Of a DNA stretch of 64,000 bases, positions 48,393-61,200 are shown one piece after another; the first letter of the stretch is position 1, and each line of letters begins with the position of its first letter. The position numbers and the translations under genes are program-made. This DNA comes from Crossaster papposus (Eukaryota > Echinodermata > Asteroidea > Velatida > Solasteridae): positions 434,001 through 498,000 of the forward strand of contig JBAIAA010000882.1 of assembly GCA_037893245.1 (NCBI GenBank), given 5' to 3'. The notes beneath the pieces are model-generated. The model made no database searches and had not been told where the DNA came from. It was given only the letters and a program-made list of their open reading frames with translations.

Positions 48393-51300
48393 AGTCTTTC
48401 CACTCGCTGACAGTGCCCATTGTATCAACAATGACCGGGCGTATGCAATAATGAATAATTTACTATTAATATTTAGCAAATAAACTTTTAATATCTGGCA
48501 GTTCGTTAAATGTTATTATTTCTGGCGTTTCTCTTATCTCATAAAATCCAGTAAATTTGTGTTCATACAAAGTGACTAAATTTCACAGAAAATCGTGCAC
48601 AGAATCTCTCCGACATTTCATTAAAGAATTTGGCATTATAATTTGACATTATTTTTTACATTTTAATGAAATTTACATTTTATTAAATCATTTTATTTTA
48701 TTAAATTAGTTTATGCGTTTGATGGCGCATTATATGTATATCGGCCAAATCTCACATTTTTCAAATAAAATGTCGTATTTTGTCAAAGTTTGTATGTAAA
48801 ACCACAGTATCTCACACATCTCATTTACGTGCATCGAACAAGTGAATTGAATGTGGGTGTTATGATTGGAGAAACCAAAACAATAAAATAAAGAAGTCCG
48901 TACAGTTACCATGGCAACCGTTTCCTGCGGCTCATTGGGTGTAAATTACATTATTGTCTCGCACATCAGACGACTATTAGCATTTTTTGCGACACAATAA
49001 TTATAATTTTTAGTTGGTGTCTGTAGCAAAAGGCTATGTGACTCGGTTCCACTTCAAACACAAGAAGCCTATATAAGGCATTTCCCTTTAAAGGAATTGA
49101 ACAAAATGCTGGTACATTTAGGTTACAGAATGATTGGTTAGCGCAAATATTATTACTGTCACGTGATGCACAGCCTTCCCAAATTGGAAGACAAGCCCAA
49201 TACTGGGTAAATATGGTTCTTTTATATTCAAGACGTAGAAACAAACATTTATAGTGACCAAGAATGTTTGGTAAAACACCCCGAGTATATAGCAAAACTG
49301 CAGCACGCATTACAGCCATAATTATTCTAGATAAACCACATTACGAGCTAAAGAATACGGGTCTATGAATATCTAATTTGAATTTATTATCATGTTAATG
49401 TTAGCCACAATTTATCTTTAGTACAACATTTTTCACGTATTCGGAATCTTTCAAAAGATCAAATAGACATATACGAAATGCCGGTTTATCAACTAAAGTA
49501 AAATTCTGGATTCTGTTAAACTATTCGATTTTGTTTAACTGAAGAGTTAAAAAAAACCACACACATACATTATGAGCAAACGAAATGAACGAAATGAACA
49601 ATATAATCCAATGGTCTCCTTGGACGTGATAACTTAATTATTTTCACTGTCACAAAAAAGTCAAAGGCTGCAGTCTATCGCATTATATTTAGCGAGCGGC
49701 GTGGCGCATTTACATAATTGGAATGCACAATCATTTCGACGGCACTGCGTATATTCAACTGGGCGCGATGGTTAATCAGTTATTTAAAATCTCTTTCGAT
49801 ATTACAGTTTTCCACTCGGGATAAACAGTAACAATTTATCTTACCTTCAGCAGCCAAACAATACCTCCCCATTTGAAGCAACTTACCGTTGAACAATGTG
49901 AACACCACAGGCGGATTCGGGTAGTCAAACCCCACTCGATACTCCTTGCCGTATGTAGTTTCACACATCCGTTAAAATAGTGCCAAGTAAATTCCCTGTC
50001 TCCAGTTTTAAACAAACACCTGGGCTCGCCGGTTATAAATAAAACAGCTCTGCCTCGCAATCGCAGCCCCAGTCATCCAGTGCCAAAAAAAGGGAGAAAT
50101 TTGCCGTGTTTCACCTTGTGTGTACGATAATGCAGACAGAACGTCCGGGTCGCATAAGTGAATAGAATCAGAAGGCGGGAATATTAGACCGACTGTCACA
50201 CCACGATGGTCAACACCATCTCAAATTAACGACACATGTCCCTTGTCGTTATGATCTCTCACACACTAGTGATGCAGTGTTGGGAGTGCGCACGTAACGT
50301 ATGTACGTTTACATGTGTATTTCAGAGATACCCGCATTTGCACGCACTGATGAAGTGTGCATTTACATGCATTATTTCTCGGCTGGTATAACCTCCATCA
50401 AGGTCCGCGGTTTGTTTTTGTATTACCATAATACCAGTCTATTTATTGTTTATGGGTATGGCGACTGCCTCTGCTCTCTCGGTTGTCTCACGAGAGATGC
50501 GTATCCCAGTCTACACCGACTAGACGAGCTGAGCATTTTTGAATGCATGTACACTGGGACCTCCATGGACAAATCTAAATAATTATCCAAATTGAACTAT
50601 GAACAACTGACTATCAGTACCAGCACAAAGTATTGACATGTGAATCACAATGGAAACGTACCATTTCTTGCGGGCGGTATGTGTGGTTACCGCCTAAAGC
50701 CAGTAGTGGTGGGAGGATTGTCTATAACTACCCATCCCAACATGTTTTGTTAGCTCCATGGTTAGCTGTACAAGGAATATATATAATTTGAAAACATCGA
50801 AAAACACGTGGTGTGCTGTCATTAAAAAAAGTTGTATTTTATATCAATTGTTAACGCTGGTCGCGCCGACAAGCGTTGAAAAAACCGGCTTCTTTCAAAT
50901 GCTACCCCTGCAGTTTACCCTAGTTAGTCCGCATTTTGTTGGCAATCGGCGGTATGAACGGGTACAAGCCACTTTAGACTGGTTCTATGACCGTACAATT
51001 CCCAGACGTTTATAAATTGCTCCGTTTAATCTTAAGTGGGGTATGGAAACCAGACTACAAGAACATCGTTGTTTTTCTTTGGTTTTTTTGCATCTACTTA
51101 CTGTAGGCCTACTTACAAACACAAACTTTCAAACAATTTATCCCAATTTCACAGTAAAATACAAACTGACAGTCCTGGCTTCCACACTTCTTCTATTACA
51201 AACCCCAAATTTTTGAACCATAAAATGCTCTATTACTATTAGCAAAAAATTAGAGAGCATGCACATCGTGATTTGTCCAGCGTAGGCAATTTTCAGCCTA

Positions 51301-51899
51301 TTTACTGTTAGCTCCGTTGTACATGTACATGTAAACTAAAGTTCGCTCGTACCGTGCGCATGGGCAGTGGGCACGAGCAACTTTTAGTTTCTTGCAATAG
51401 AGGGCGCGCAACACAACTGATGGTCACCGGCACCGCGGTCGTGAAAACGCTTGTTCCTACCCGTTTCTTTTTACAATAACGTCCGGTATTATAGAAAGAG
51501 TATATCATAATTTTAGGCCCTTTTTCCGCATTCGTTATATACCCCCATGTACGTCCCACGCCGCAACCGTTTCGTACGCAACAAAGTCGCCACTTCGCAC
51601 GGGCCAATACATGTATTGTAGTTCTGTGTGCATATAAAAGTTAGACCTGATTCACTTTAATTGGACTTGATTATAATATTAGGCAGAGATAATGTTGAAA
51701 ACGAAATCAAATGCTTAATTTTAAAGATTGTGTATGTGACGTGATAATGACATCACACGAGCTAGGACCCATGCTCTACTGATGTGGTATTGCAAACTCA
51801 ACTATTTTCTTTTAGAAACTCACAGTAAAAAAAAGATAGTTACCTACGTCCATGCTTCTACAGTCTAAAGTCAGAAAAAGTCAAGGTTAAACATTTTCT
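48393..51899. other. Intergenic, no gene seen
   Basis: AT-rich to 49700, then mixed composition. Short overlapping ORFs at 49780-50200 and 50301-50582 have no recognisable domain or splice support. No tRNA or snRNA gene was recognised. Confidence 0.4.
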
Positions 51900-52151
51900 C
51901 CGCGAGAGTCACCCTCCCCCTCCCCTTTTTCCTGGATTTAGTCCACATCCGTGGGGAAAATGCGGTGATGCGCGCTCTGGCGCCAGGCTGACAAAGTACA
52001 TAATGCATGCTATGCAGCGCGCTAGATCGAACGTAACCGCTATTAACCGCCGAGTTTGTATAGCGCCGCCACTCGACGAAACTGCATGCAAGACTCCAAT
52101 CCGAATAAGAATCGAAAGGGAGTAGATTTTCGCCCTTTTCTTGAATTCAAA
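51900..52151 (+). promoter_or_regulatory. TNPO3: TNPO3 promoter region and 5' UTR
   Basis: GC- and CpG-richer than the AT-rich flanks (GCGCGCTCTGGCGCCAGG near 51970, ACCGCCGAGTTTGTATAGCG near 52047), with no TATA box in the usual place, as expected for a housekeeping gene. An in-frame ATG lies upstream at 52086 (CTGCATGC, weak context). The ATG at 52152 (AAAATGG, strong context) matches the known TNPO3 start, so it is preferred. Confidence 0.45.
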
Positions 52152-52268
52152 ATGGATGCACCACCAACCATTGAGACGGTTATTCGGGCCGTGTCGACCC
52201 TCTACCACAACCCTGATGCCTCGGAAAAAGAAAGGGCGTCTCGGTGGCTTCAGGAATTCCAACGATCC
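52152..52268 (+). CDS. TNPO3: TNPO3 exon 1
   Basis: 39 codons from [10 protein letters not shown] to FQRS, phase 0 at GTAAGT. It holds the [14 protein letters not shown] helix of the importin-beta N-terminal region. Confidence 0.93.
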
Positions 52269-55200
52269 GTAAGTTTTCAGTTCCGTATGACATGCATGAT
52301 GAAGATGGTACACATGATTGATTGAGTGTAAAATGAATGTGCCAGTTTTCGGACAAGTCCGAGTAGGCCCAGCTAAAATAATGATTGATGGATTTCACTT
52401 TGCTAATAAATTCTTACAGATTCAGGATACTATGCATAACAATATTTTGCAGTTTTTCTCCATAGAATCTTAAAAATCCGTCATCTCAAAGACTCAAAAT
52501 CCATTTTTGCAGTAGGCAAAGAAAGGACATGAAGAAAGCGGCGCGGGCGAGGATGCTAAACATGTTTTTTTTTACTCGGCCTAGTAACATTGGACCATTA
52601 CGCAAATACTTCTGCCATTGTGACATCACAATAGTCACAAGGAATTGTGTAAAGGAAAAAGCATCAAACATTTTTCTTTTTCATTCCCACAATCCCTTGT
52701 GACCATTTGTGACGTCACAATGACAGCGGTATTTGCGATATGGTCTATGGAGGTAGCCTATCCTGAATCTGCCGAACTCCCCCAACGTCGGGCCAAATAT
52801 GAATTAAAATAGTTTGTTAAGTTCTCATTACCACCCGCTTCAATTTTCACACTCGTCTTCACTCCTGTGAAGTGTGAACCTTCGCTTACTGCGAAATACA
52901 TTACCACACAAGCCTTCTTCTAAGCAGGCTATGCAAACAAGTAACAACTGACTGTAATTAGTATTTTGTATTTTCCATAATTGTTGTGCCCCCTTGTAAG
53001 TTGTAGGTAATTTATGATAACTTTGCTCCTCTCAATTTAATACTGCGGAAATAGGAGATAGATCTGATTAAATTTAAAAAATGAAAATTGCTCCCCAGAC
53101 TTTTTTTGAATCTTATTTTTGAGAACCTAATTGTTGTTATTACCTTTAAACTTGGCTGGTTAAGTACTAAGGTCCTTGTCTTGACCTCAAGGAAATGTTG
53201 GAATATGTTGTCAGCTAAAGAGTGAGTTGGCCTAAACTTTATTTTGCATGTTTTTTACCACTTTTTTAGGTCGGAGCCTAGAGTTTCAGACTTTCTAAAA
53301 AAATAATAAAAAACCCAAAAAACTGCACATCAAGTACACAGAAGCAGTTAAACTTCCAGCCATTGCTTTGAAGCCATCAAGGTCAAGTCTTGCCCCAATA
53401 TCCTGTCCGTAAATAGACGGGCGTATAATTTAAGGAAATGCTCGATTTGTAAACAACTAGGGAATGGCTTATCGTCTTCTGTGATCTTGCCAGGTTTTCT
53501 TTGGAGAGTTCTCTGTAGTCCCAGCCCATGGGTCTACGTTGGTGACTAAGGGCTATTGCAGGAAGCCAAATGATTTTTAATTTTTATATTTGTTGATAAC
53601 GTATTTTAAATTCACATGGGACCAGAAAATGTTGTGTTATCATCATCTTGCACGCAATTATTGAGTTGCCTACAATTTTTGAAAAGACAGAGTTGCTCTG
53701 TGTGTAAAACCTAAGATAATTTCTGCAACAATTTCCCTTTAATTTATTTCTCATCATTTGCTCTGAAACTTTGCAGTTAATTGCTATTGGTCTTTATTCG
53801 TTTTTGTCTCGCCTGAAAGAAGATCAAGAAGAGACGACATGTACGCAATCACTATTTCTGTACAGTACGTTGTACACATAGTCTGTATGTGTCATTTTTG
53901 TCAGTTTCAAAAAAATTGGTCTTGCATGCAAAGTTGAAGTCCAATTGCAATCAAACTTGGGTCATAGATGCAATTTATAACACCTCACTCACAGATTCTG
54001 TGTCTTGATTGGCCGAGAGCGCGTCACGTGTCACTTGCTATTTTTACTATTTTTTACTTGCGCTCCAAAAAGACTATACCACGCAGCCTCGTTCTGAAAA
54101 AGTACTATGCGCATAGCAACACACGTACTATGCGCATAGCAACGAAAGCGTGACTGAAACCCAGACGTGTGTTTCGGTGCATTGCGTAAACATTGCTCTA
54201 TCACCCTCGCACCCATTCATCAAGGCAACAAAGTACACGTATGATAGTTTGATCACTGAATTTGTTGTCATTACTATACTTTCAGGAAGCTTAAATTGTG
54301 CAGAATCTGTGAGTGAGGTGTTATAAAACAAATATTGACTGCTTTATTTCGCGGTATAGTAAAACTAGCCTCCCTCGGTGATCCATGGAGCATTCTATTT
54401 TCCCTCGGCTTCGCCTCGGGAAAATAGAATGCTTCATGGATCACCGAGGGAGGCTAGTTTTACTATACCACTCAAAGCATTCAATATTTGTATAATGTAA
54501 ACTTGCATGTCAAATTTGTAACTCTTGGCGCAATCGAGGCATGGCAGTTAACACAACTATCACAGCCTACCAATATCAAATGTACTTACACGGGTCCAGT
54601 TTACAGAACTGTTAAAACTGATCACTTGATATTTGAGTTCAGGCACAAGTCCCTTCATAAAGCTTGAATAATGACAGGTTGAATAATGACAAAGGACTGC
54701 TTTTGTTAACAGTTCATTTGAATAGCTAGTGACTTGACTTGAGACTGAAAAACTTGTGATGGACTTGCAGGGACTTGCAGGGACTTGCAGGGACTTGCAG
54801 GGACTTGCAGGGACTTGCAGGGACTTGCAGGGACTTGCAGGGACTTGCAGGGACTTGCAGGGACTTGCAGGGACTTGCAGGGACTTGCAGGGACTTGCAG
54901 GGACTTGCAGGGACTTGCAGGGACTTGCAGGGACTTGCAGGGACTTGCAGGGACTCGAATACAAGTTGCCAGATAGATTTTGATAGGAAGAATATCTGGC
55001 TCGATCATCAATCAAGTTGTTGAAAACTGAATGTTTTTGTTTTTTTGTTTTTTTACTAAGTATTGACTGGTTTTTGTTTTTGATTCAAGTTGTAAACAAT
55101 GAAATATCATACAAACAAATAATTGATATTTTTTGGGGGTAACAGATGCATTCTTGGCAGATCTCCGACCAGCTACTGAGGATGAAACAAGACGTAGAGG

Positions 55201-58200
55201 TCTGCTACTTTGCTGCTCAGACAATGCGATCTAAGGTGCGTAAACATTGGATTTATATTACAAGCATGTTGATGAACAGTACACACTGTACATGTAAACA
55301 AAAGTGTATAAACATCCCTAGAAATTTGTACATTTCAAAGAGTGATCCTTGGGGTGAGGTTCTTCACAACTCTTCCGAGATTGGAGGTCGAAAGTCATCT
55401 AGGGGTCATTTTAGCCCCTTGATAAAAAAACACACACCAAAAATTGACCTTTTTAAAGCACATTTGTTGTATCACTTGTTTCTTATTTTCTAGATCCAAT
55501 ACTCTTTCCACGAGCTGCCAGCGGACTCCCACCAAGCCCTGAGGGACTCGCTCATTAACCATATTGAGAGTCTTAACGATCCCAACTACCAGATAATCCT
55601 GACCCAGCTCTGCCTGGCCCTCTCCGACTTGGCTCTGCAGATGGTCATGTGGAAGAACTCTCCCAATTTTCTCATCCAGAGGTACGCGTTTGGTGCAACC
55701 AGGGATGTAGTTGGATCCACTCACAAGTCCAATCTATCAGCAAGAGTGGATGCAAGGAATGCTCCTTTGAGAAGCTTGTGATCAGATTTGAATTGAGACT
55801 GGAAGACTTGTGATGGACTTGCAGGGTGTTGTGATTTTAAGTACCTGCTTGAAATCATTTTTCTGATTTTTTTTGTTTACCCCAATTAGTGGAGCAGATT
55901 TCTTTAAATTCATAAATTGATAACAATCATTGTTAATGGTTACATAATCTCCTTTTTCACAGGTTCGCTGCCGGTACCTCCCAGATTCCTATCCTCCTTG
56001 AGTTACTGACGGTGCTACCAGAGGAGATCCATAGCCGGTCCTTGCGTCTCGGCATGAACAGGAGAGAAGAGTTCACTCAGGAGTTGGCCCAGGTGGCTCC
56101 GACTGTAGTCCAAATAATGGTAAGCGTTTTACCCCTAGAAAAGTGTTCACACACGAGTTGGCCCAGGTTGCTCCAACTGTGGTCCAAATCATGGTAAGCG
56201 TTTCACCCCCAGAGAAGAGTTGGAGTTGGCCAGTCTTTCAAATTGCCACGCGAATACTGGAATCGATGCTCTGTGAACTAGAATCGGCTACATCAGAGAA
56301 TCGATTCTGCAAACGATTCCGATTCCTAGTTTAAAATTGATTCCTCTCTATTCTGGTGTGAAATTACCCAATCCTAGTGGCTACTGTCACAACCTATACA
56401 AAAAAAACCCTTCCTCTTTCATAGCTTATGAGTTATGATAGGGTTTGATAAATAGAGTAGCTGGCTGCGTTTTGGCAATGAGAAGGAGGGTTAATTTAAG
56501 AGAGATTCTTGTTGGTCCTTGATTTCCCAGGGAGCCTGCTGCGAGACATCCATGGGCGATCATCGTCTCTTAGGCAGGATCTTCAAGTGTCTATCTAGCT
56601 GGTTCTGTCCCGGCATCTTACCTAGCAATGATGTTGCCGGCAGCTCGATAGTCAACTTGCTCCTCGATGTCCTGGTGAGATGCTCAAGTCTTTTACCTCA
56701 TTTCACGCTTTCAAGTATTCCAACTTTCCCTACTTTTTTCCAGTTTTTGTGTTGTCTAAACAAAGTTTATGGAGACCTTGATCAGTCCTAAATTCTTTAT
56801 TATTGTACGTAGCCTTGCAGGATCGTATGTCGTACTGCAATTATGTAATTTAAAGTAATAGATTCAGTTTAAAAAAAAAAAAAAATTACCCATTGAAAAA
56901 AATCCCCTTAACCAGTTCGCGCCGGGATTATTTTAACAACGCCGAGCCGACGGGCGGGATTATTTTTAACGAAACTCGATCCGAAGCGTGTTCAGGCTGA
57001 TAGTGCCGGGAAGCACACCCACGCATTTCCGGCCTTGCGCGCTGCTGACATACATTTCCGAACTTGAACTTGGCGTGTTTGTGCGTCATCCGTTTTGAAT
57101 TTTTGAAAATTTTTGAGTTTATATACGTCATCCGGCGCGAACTGGTTAAACAAATAAACCAATGTACCTTTTACTTCCAACAATTTTGATCAACATTTTT
57201 GAAAGTTTTTGTGGGCTTAGTGAGCAGGGGTAATAATTGTAGCACCGCGAGCGCTGTTATTGGTGGATACGTGCGCTTTATAAATATCCATTATTATTAT
57301 TATTATCATAGATGACAATTTTTTACAAAATGGACTTAAAAAATCACCTGTATTGGTTTAATACTAGAATACTAGAAATACGTCAAAATTAATTGTTATA
57401 TGATTTTTTTATTTTATTTTAGAAGAAGCCTGACACCCCGTCCATGCTTCACGAGGCAGCCAGTGATTGTATCTGCTCAGCCCTGTATGCTATGGAGGAT
57501 ATAGAGGAGCATCTATCCCTGGCTGAGACGCTGTACACTGGAATCATGCAGTTACCCGAATCCTATTCACTGGTTGTTGCCAGCGAGGACGTGGATAAGT
57601 AAGAACCACATTTTTGACCTGTCGCTACAAAATGAGCTTATAATTCTATAAATAAAAATATTTAAATGCGCTTTACAAAACAAAACTAAAGAAATCCTTA
57701 AAATACATTAAAAAGTTCAAATTTCAAAACAAGTTTAAAATGCACTAAAATAGTTATTATAAATTTAAGTTATTAAAAACTAAAAAAGAAGTAATAAGAA
57801 ATTATACAATTAAGACATTACAGAGACAATGATGGGATTCATTAAAAGAGTCCTCATATCTAGTTTGAAGAAATTTTTAGCTTTTCCTAGTTTACCTTTT
57901 CTCCATCTTGAAACATTGACGTAACTCGTGGGTGACGAGAGAAATCATGTCAGGGGGCTAGGTTGATCCAGTTTATAGACTAGCTAGTCAAACCACGCAG
58001 TGTACGATTGACAACTAGATTGACTATGGTTAAAGTCTAGTGGACTCTAGTCACTAGTTGCTAGTCACTAGTTGCTAGTTGCTAGTCCCAGTTGCTAGGG
58101 GTTTCATTGGTCACTTAACCCTAACCCTCCAGGGTATTTTGGCTAGAAACCCTGCCAGACGCAACAGATTGCATACTTTGTCACATTGACTTGTGTGCAG

Positions 58201-61200
58201 AGTCTAGCAAGGTCAAGCAGTCACCACAGATGCACTGTGCTGGATCTGGCAGGGTTATGGTTAAGCCTGCTGCCAAAGATGCCCCAAGTTTGATTGATTT
58301 ACTGGAAATATTTAAAATATAAAAAATATAATTTTAGTCTGGGTCTCATTGGTTAAACGCAATTTTTTTTTCTGGAAATTCCCAGGGCAGTCAACTACAG
58401 CAGAATATTTACAGAGCTGGCAGAAGCATTCATGGAAGTCATGGTTGAAACCCCAAATCAGGTACGTACGACATCAGATACATCTCTGATAATGTCTCAA
58501 AATAAACAGCATCACATTTTCTTTCCACCGTATGCCAACAAAAACCACCAGTTAATAGTGACAAATATATTATTGAGACTTATTTGTGGGGACTCGGTCA
58601 GAAATGTGTCCATGTGAGCCACGTTTTGTTTATTTTTAGGGTCTTGGAGACTTGAGTATTCTGGACGCTGTGCTGACCTGCGTAGGCCACTGTCAGTACG
58701 AGGTGGCGGAAATCACCTTCAACTTCTTCTACCGCCTCTCTGAGATTCTCTACAAGAGGCGACAGGACAAACTGAATGAGATCTACCGACCCTACATAGA
58801 GAGACTCGTCAGCGCCTTGAGCACTCACTGTCAGATGGATTCAGATCACGTGAGTTTTTGTGTCGCCTAATAAGTTGGGGAGACTGACCAGTCTTAAACT
58901 CTTTATGAGTATGACTGTATCTCCGCAACATTCTTGACGTTTCAGTAGCTACTCAGCAGAATACTCTCTTGATGTCGGCATTTCTCGACCTTCGTTCCTT
59001 TACAGGAAGGAATCCCAGAAGAGAATGATGACTTTGGCGATTTCAGGATCAGAGTCTCGGAACTCATCAAAGATGTCATCTTCCTGATTGGCTCAACCAC
59101 TTGCTTCTCACAGGTACGCTGCCTTACGACAAAAGATCCTAATAATGTATCTTACTTAGAACGCTTTAATTTTAGTAATGTAACGGTGTAGCCGAGAGCT
59201 TAGTTGAGAATGGAGCACAAGTGAGTATAGCAGGTGCCAAATGAGGCTTATGATGGAGTGGGCGACACACGTGACCTGCTGTTCACGTTTTTTCATGTTT
59301 TTTTTAATTTATTTTTCTGACTTTATTTGTACAGATGTTTCGAAACCTAGCTAGCCAGGGTTCAGCTGTCACGTGGTATGTCACCGAAGCTTCACTGTTT
59401 GTCATGTCGTCGGTTGCCAAGAATGTACTCAGGTGATTTTTTTATTCAAGTTTTTTCAGATTTGAGTGTTTTAGGTCGCCTAACCGCGTGACCCAAAATG
59501 CTCAAAATTGGGTTTTGGAGTTTTCCCATGTATGGCCAAATAATTACAGCAAATTTAAAGAAATCTGTAAATGGACGCAGAAAAGTGTTAGATTTGACAC
59601 AGAATGACCCTTTTTTTTTTCGTATCCTGTGGACGTCAATTGTTCGCAGGTCCACCGTACATATGAAATGTTCGTACAAACACAGAAGTAGTTGTTGAAG
59701 TGATGACTGTGTATCTCTAATAATTTAATAATAATAATAATATTGTGTTGTTTCAGTGATGAGAATGGCGTGGTTCCTCAGGTCATCCAAGCCATCTTAG
59801 CTCTTCCAGACGAGACCCACGTTGCCGTTAAGTACACGAGCATCCAGATGCTAGGAGAACTATCGGAATGGATCGACAATCACCCACAGACTATCGGTAA
59901 AATCAGTGCTGATCGCAAGCTATCAGAAGTCTGTCACAAGATGGTCACAAGATGGTCACAAGATGGTCACAAGTCACTCACGAGACAGTTACAAGTCAAT
60001 CAATGAAATTGTTTTGTGGGTGCCTTTTGGGGCATCATTTACTAGTCGCTGAAACAGTTTTGCCAGGTGAAAAAATCTTTAGACTGAGACTTTCATATTT
60101 CTAAAACACCCTGTCTCCCACTTTTCACGCAGAGCCCATTCTCAATTTCCTGACCAGCGGTCTGCGCAACAGCCAGCTGTCTTCGGTGGCAGCCACTGCA
60201 ATCCAGCACATCTGTATGAGGTGCCAAGACCACCTGGCTTCACACTTGGAGGGCCTCCTACAGATTGCCCAGGCCGTGGACGCCTTCAACCTATCACAAG
60301 AGGCTGCCTTAGGGTTGATAGAAGGTAAGGGTCACGGTAGAGCAAATGTACGAGGTGCCAGGCCCACTCCTACAGATTGCTCAGGCCGTGGACGCCTTCA
60401 ACCTGTCGCAAGAGGCTGCCTTAGGGTTGATAGAAGGTAAGGGTCACGTTAGAGCAAATGTAAGAGGTGCCAGGCCCACTCCTACAGATAGCCCAGGCTG
60501 TGGACGCCTTCAACCTGTCACAAGAGGCTGGCTTAGGGTTGATAGAAGGTAAGGGTCACGGTAGAGCAAATGTACGAGGTGCCAGGCCCACTCCTACAGA
60601 TAGCCCAGGCTGTGGACGCCTTCAACCTGTCCCAAGAGGCTGCCTTAGGGTTGATAGAAGGTAGGGGTCACGGTAGAGCAAATGTACGAGGTGTCAGGCC
60701 GTTAACGCCTTCAACCTGTCGCAAGAGGCTGTCTTAGGGTTGATAGAAGGTAAGGGTCACGGTAGAGCAAATGTACGAGGTGCCAGGCCCACTCCTACAG
60801 ATTGCCCAGGCCGTGGACGCCTTCAACCTGTCCCAAGAGGCTGTCTTAGGGTTGATAGAAGGTAAGGGTCACGTTGGTGCATCTGTACGAGGTGCCAGAC
60901 CCACTCCTACAGATTGCTCAGGCCGTGAATGCCTTCAACCTGTCACAAGAGGCTGCCTTAGGGTTGATAGAAGGTAAGGGTCATGTTAGAACATCTGTAT
61001 GGGTGCCAGGCCCACTCCTACAGATTGCTCAGGCCGTGGACGTCTTCAACCTGTCCCAAGAGGCTGCCTTAGGGTTGATAGAAGATGAGGGTCGCATGTC
61101 AGAGTATCTGGACGAGGGGCCAGGACCACTTGGCCTCACACATAGTTGGGGTTAAATTCAACAACCCAACACAATGAAAAAAAACACATTCGAAATGGCA

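Noticed and set aside
49780-50200. Cluster of overlapping minus-strand open frames
   Set aside because: No domain, no splice signals in a consistent phase, and no match I recognise.
52086-52151. Upstream in-frame ATG of TNPO3
   Set aside because: Context is weak, and known TNPO3 proteins start at the residue matching 52152; kept only as a possible alternative start.
54761-54955. CRISPR-like array
   Set aside because: The units are contiguous with no spacers, and the context is an animal intron.
54560-55023. Open frames with repeated [10 protein letters not shown] or [10 protein letters not shown] peptides
   Set aside because: They are translations of the 19-copy 10-bp minisatellite in an intron; a 10-bp period keeps all frames open by construction.
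60346-61155. Several open frames repeating [15 protein letters not shown]
   Set aside because: They are frames of the duplicated exon-12 fragments, not separate genes.
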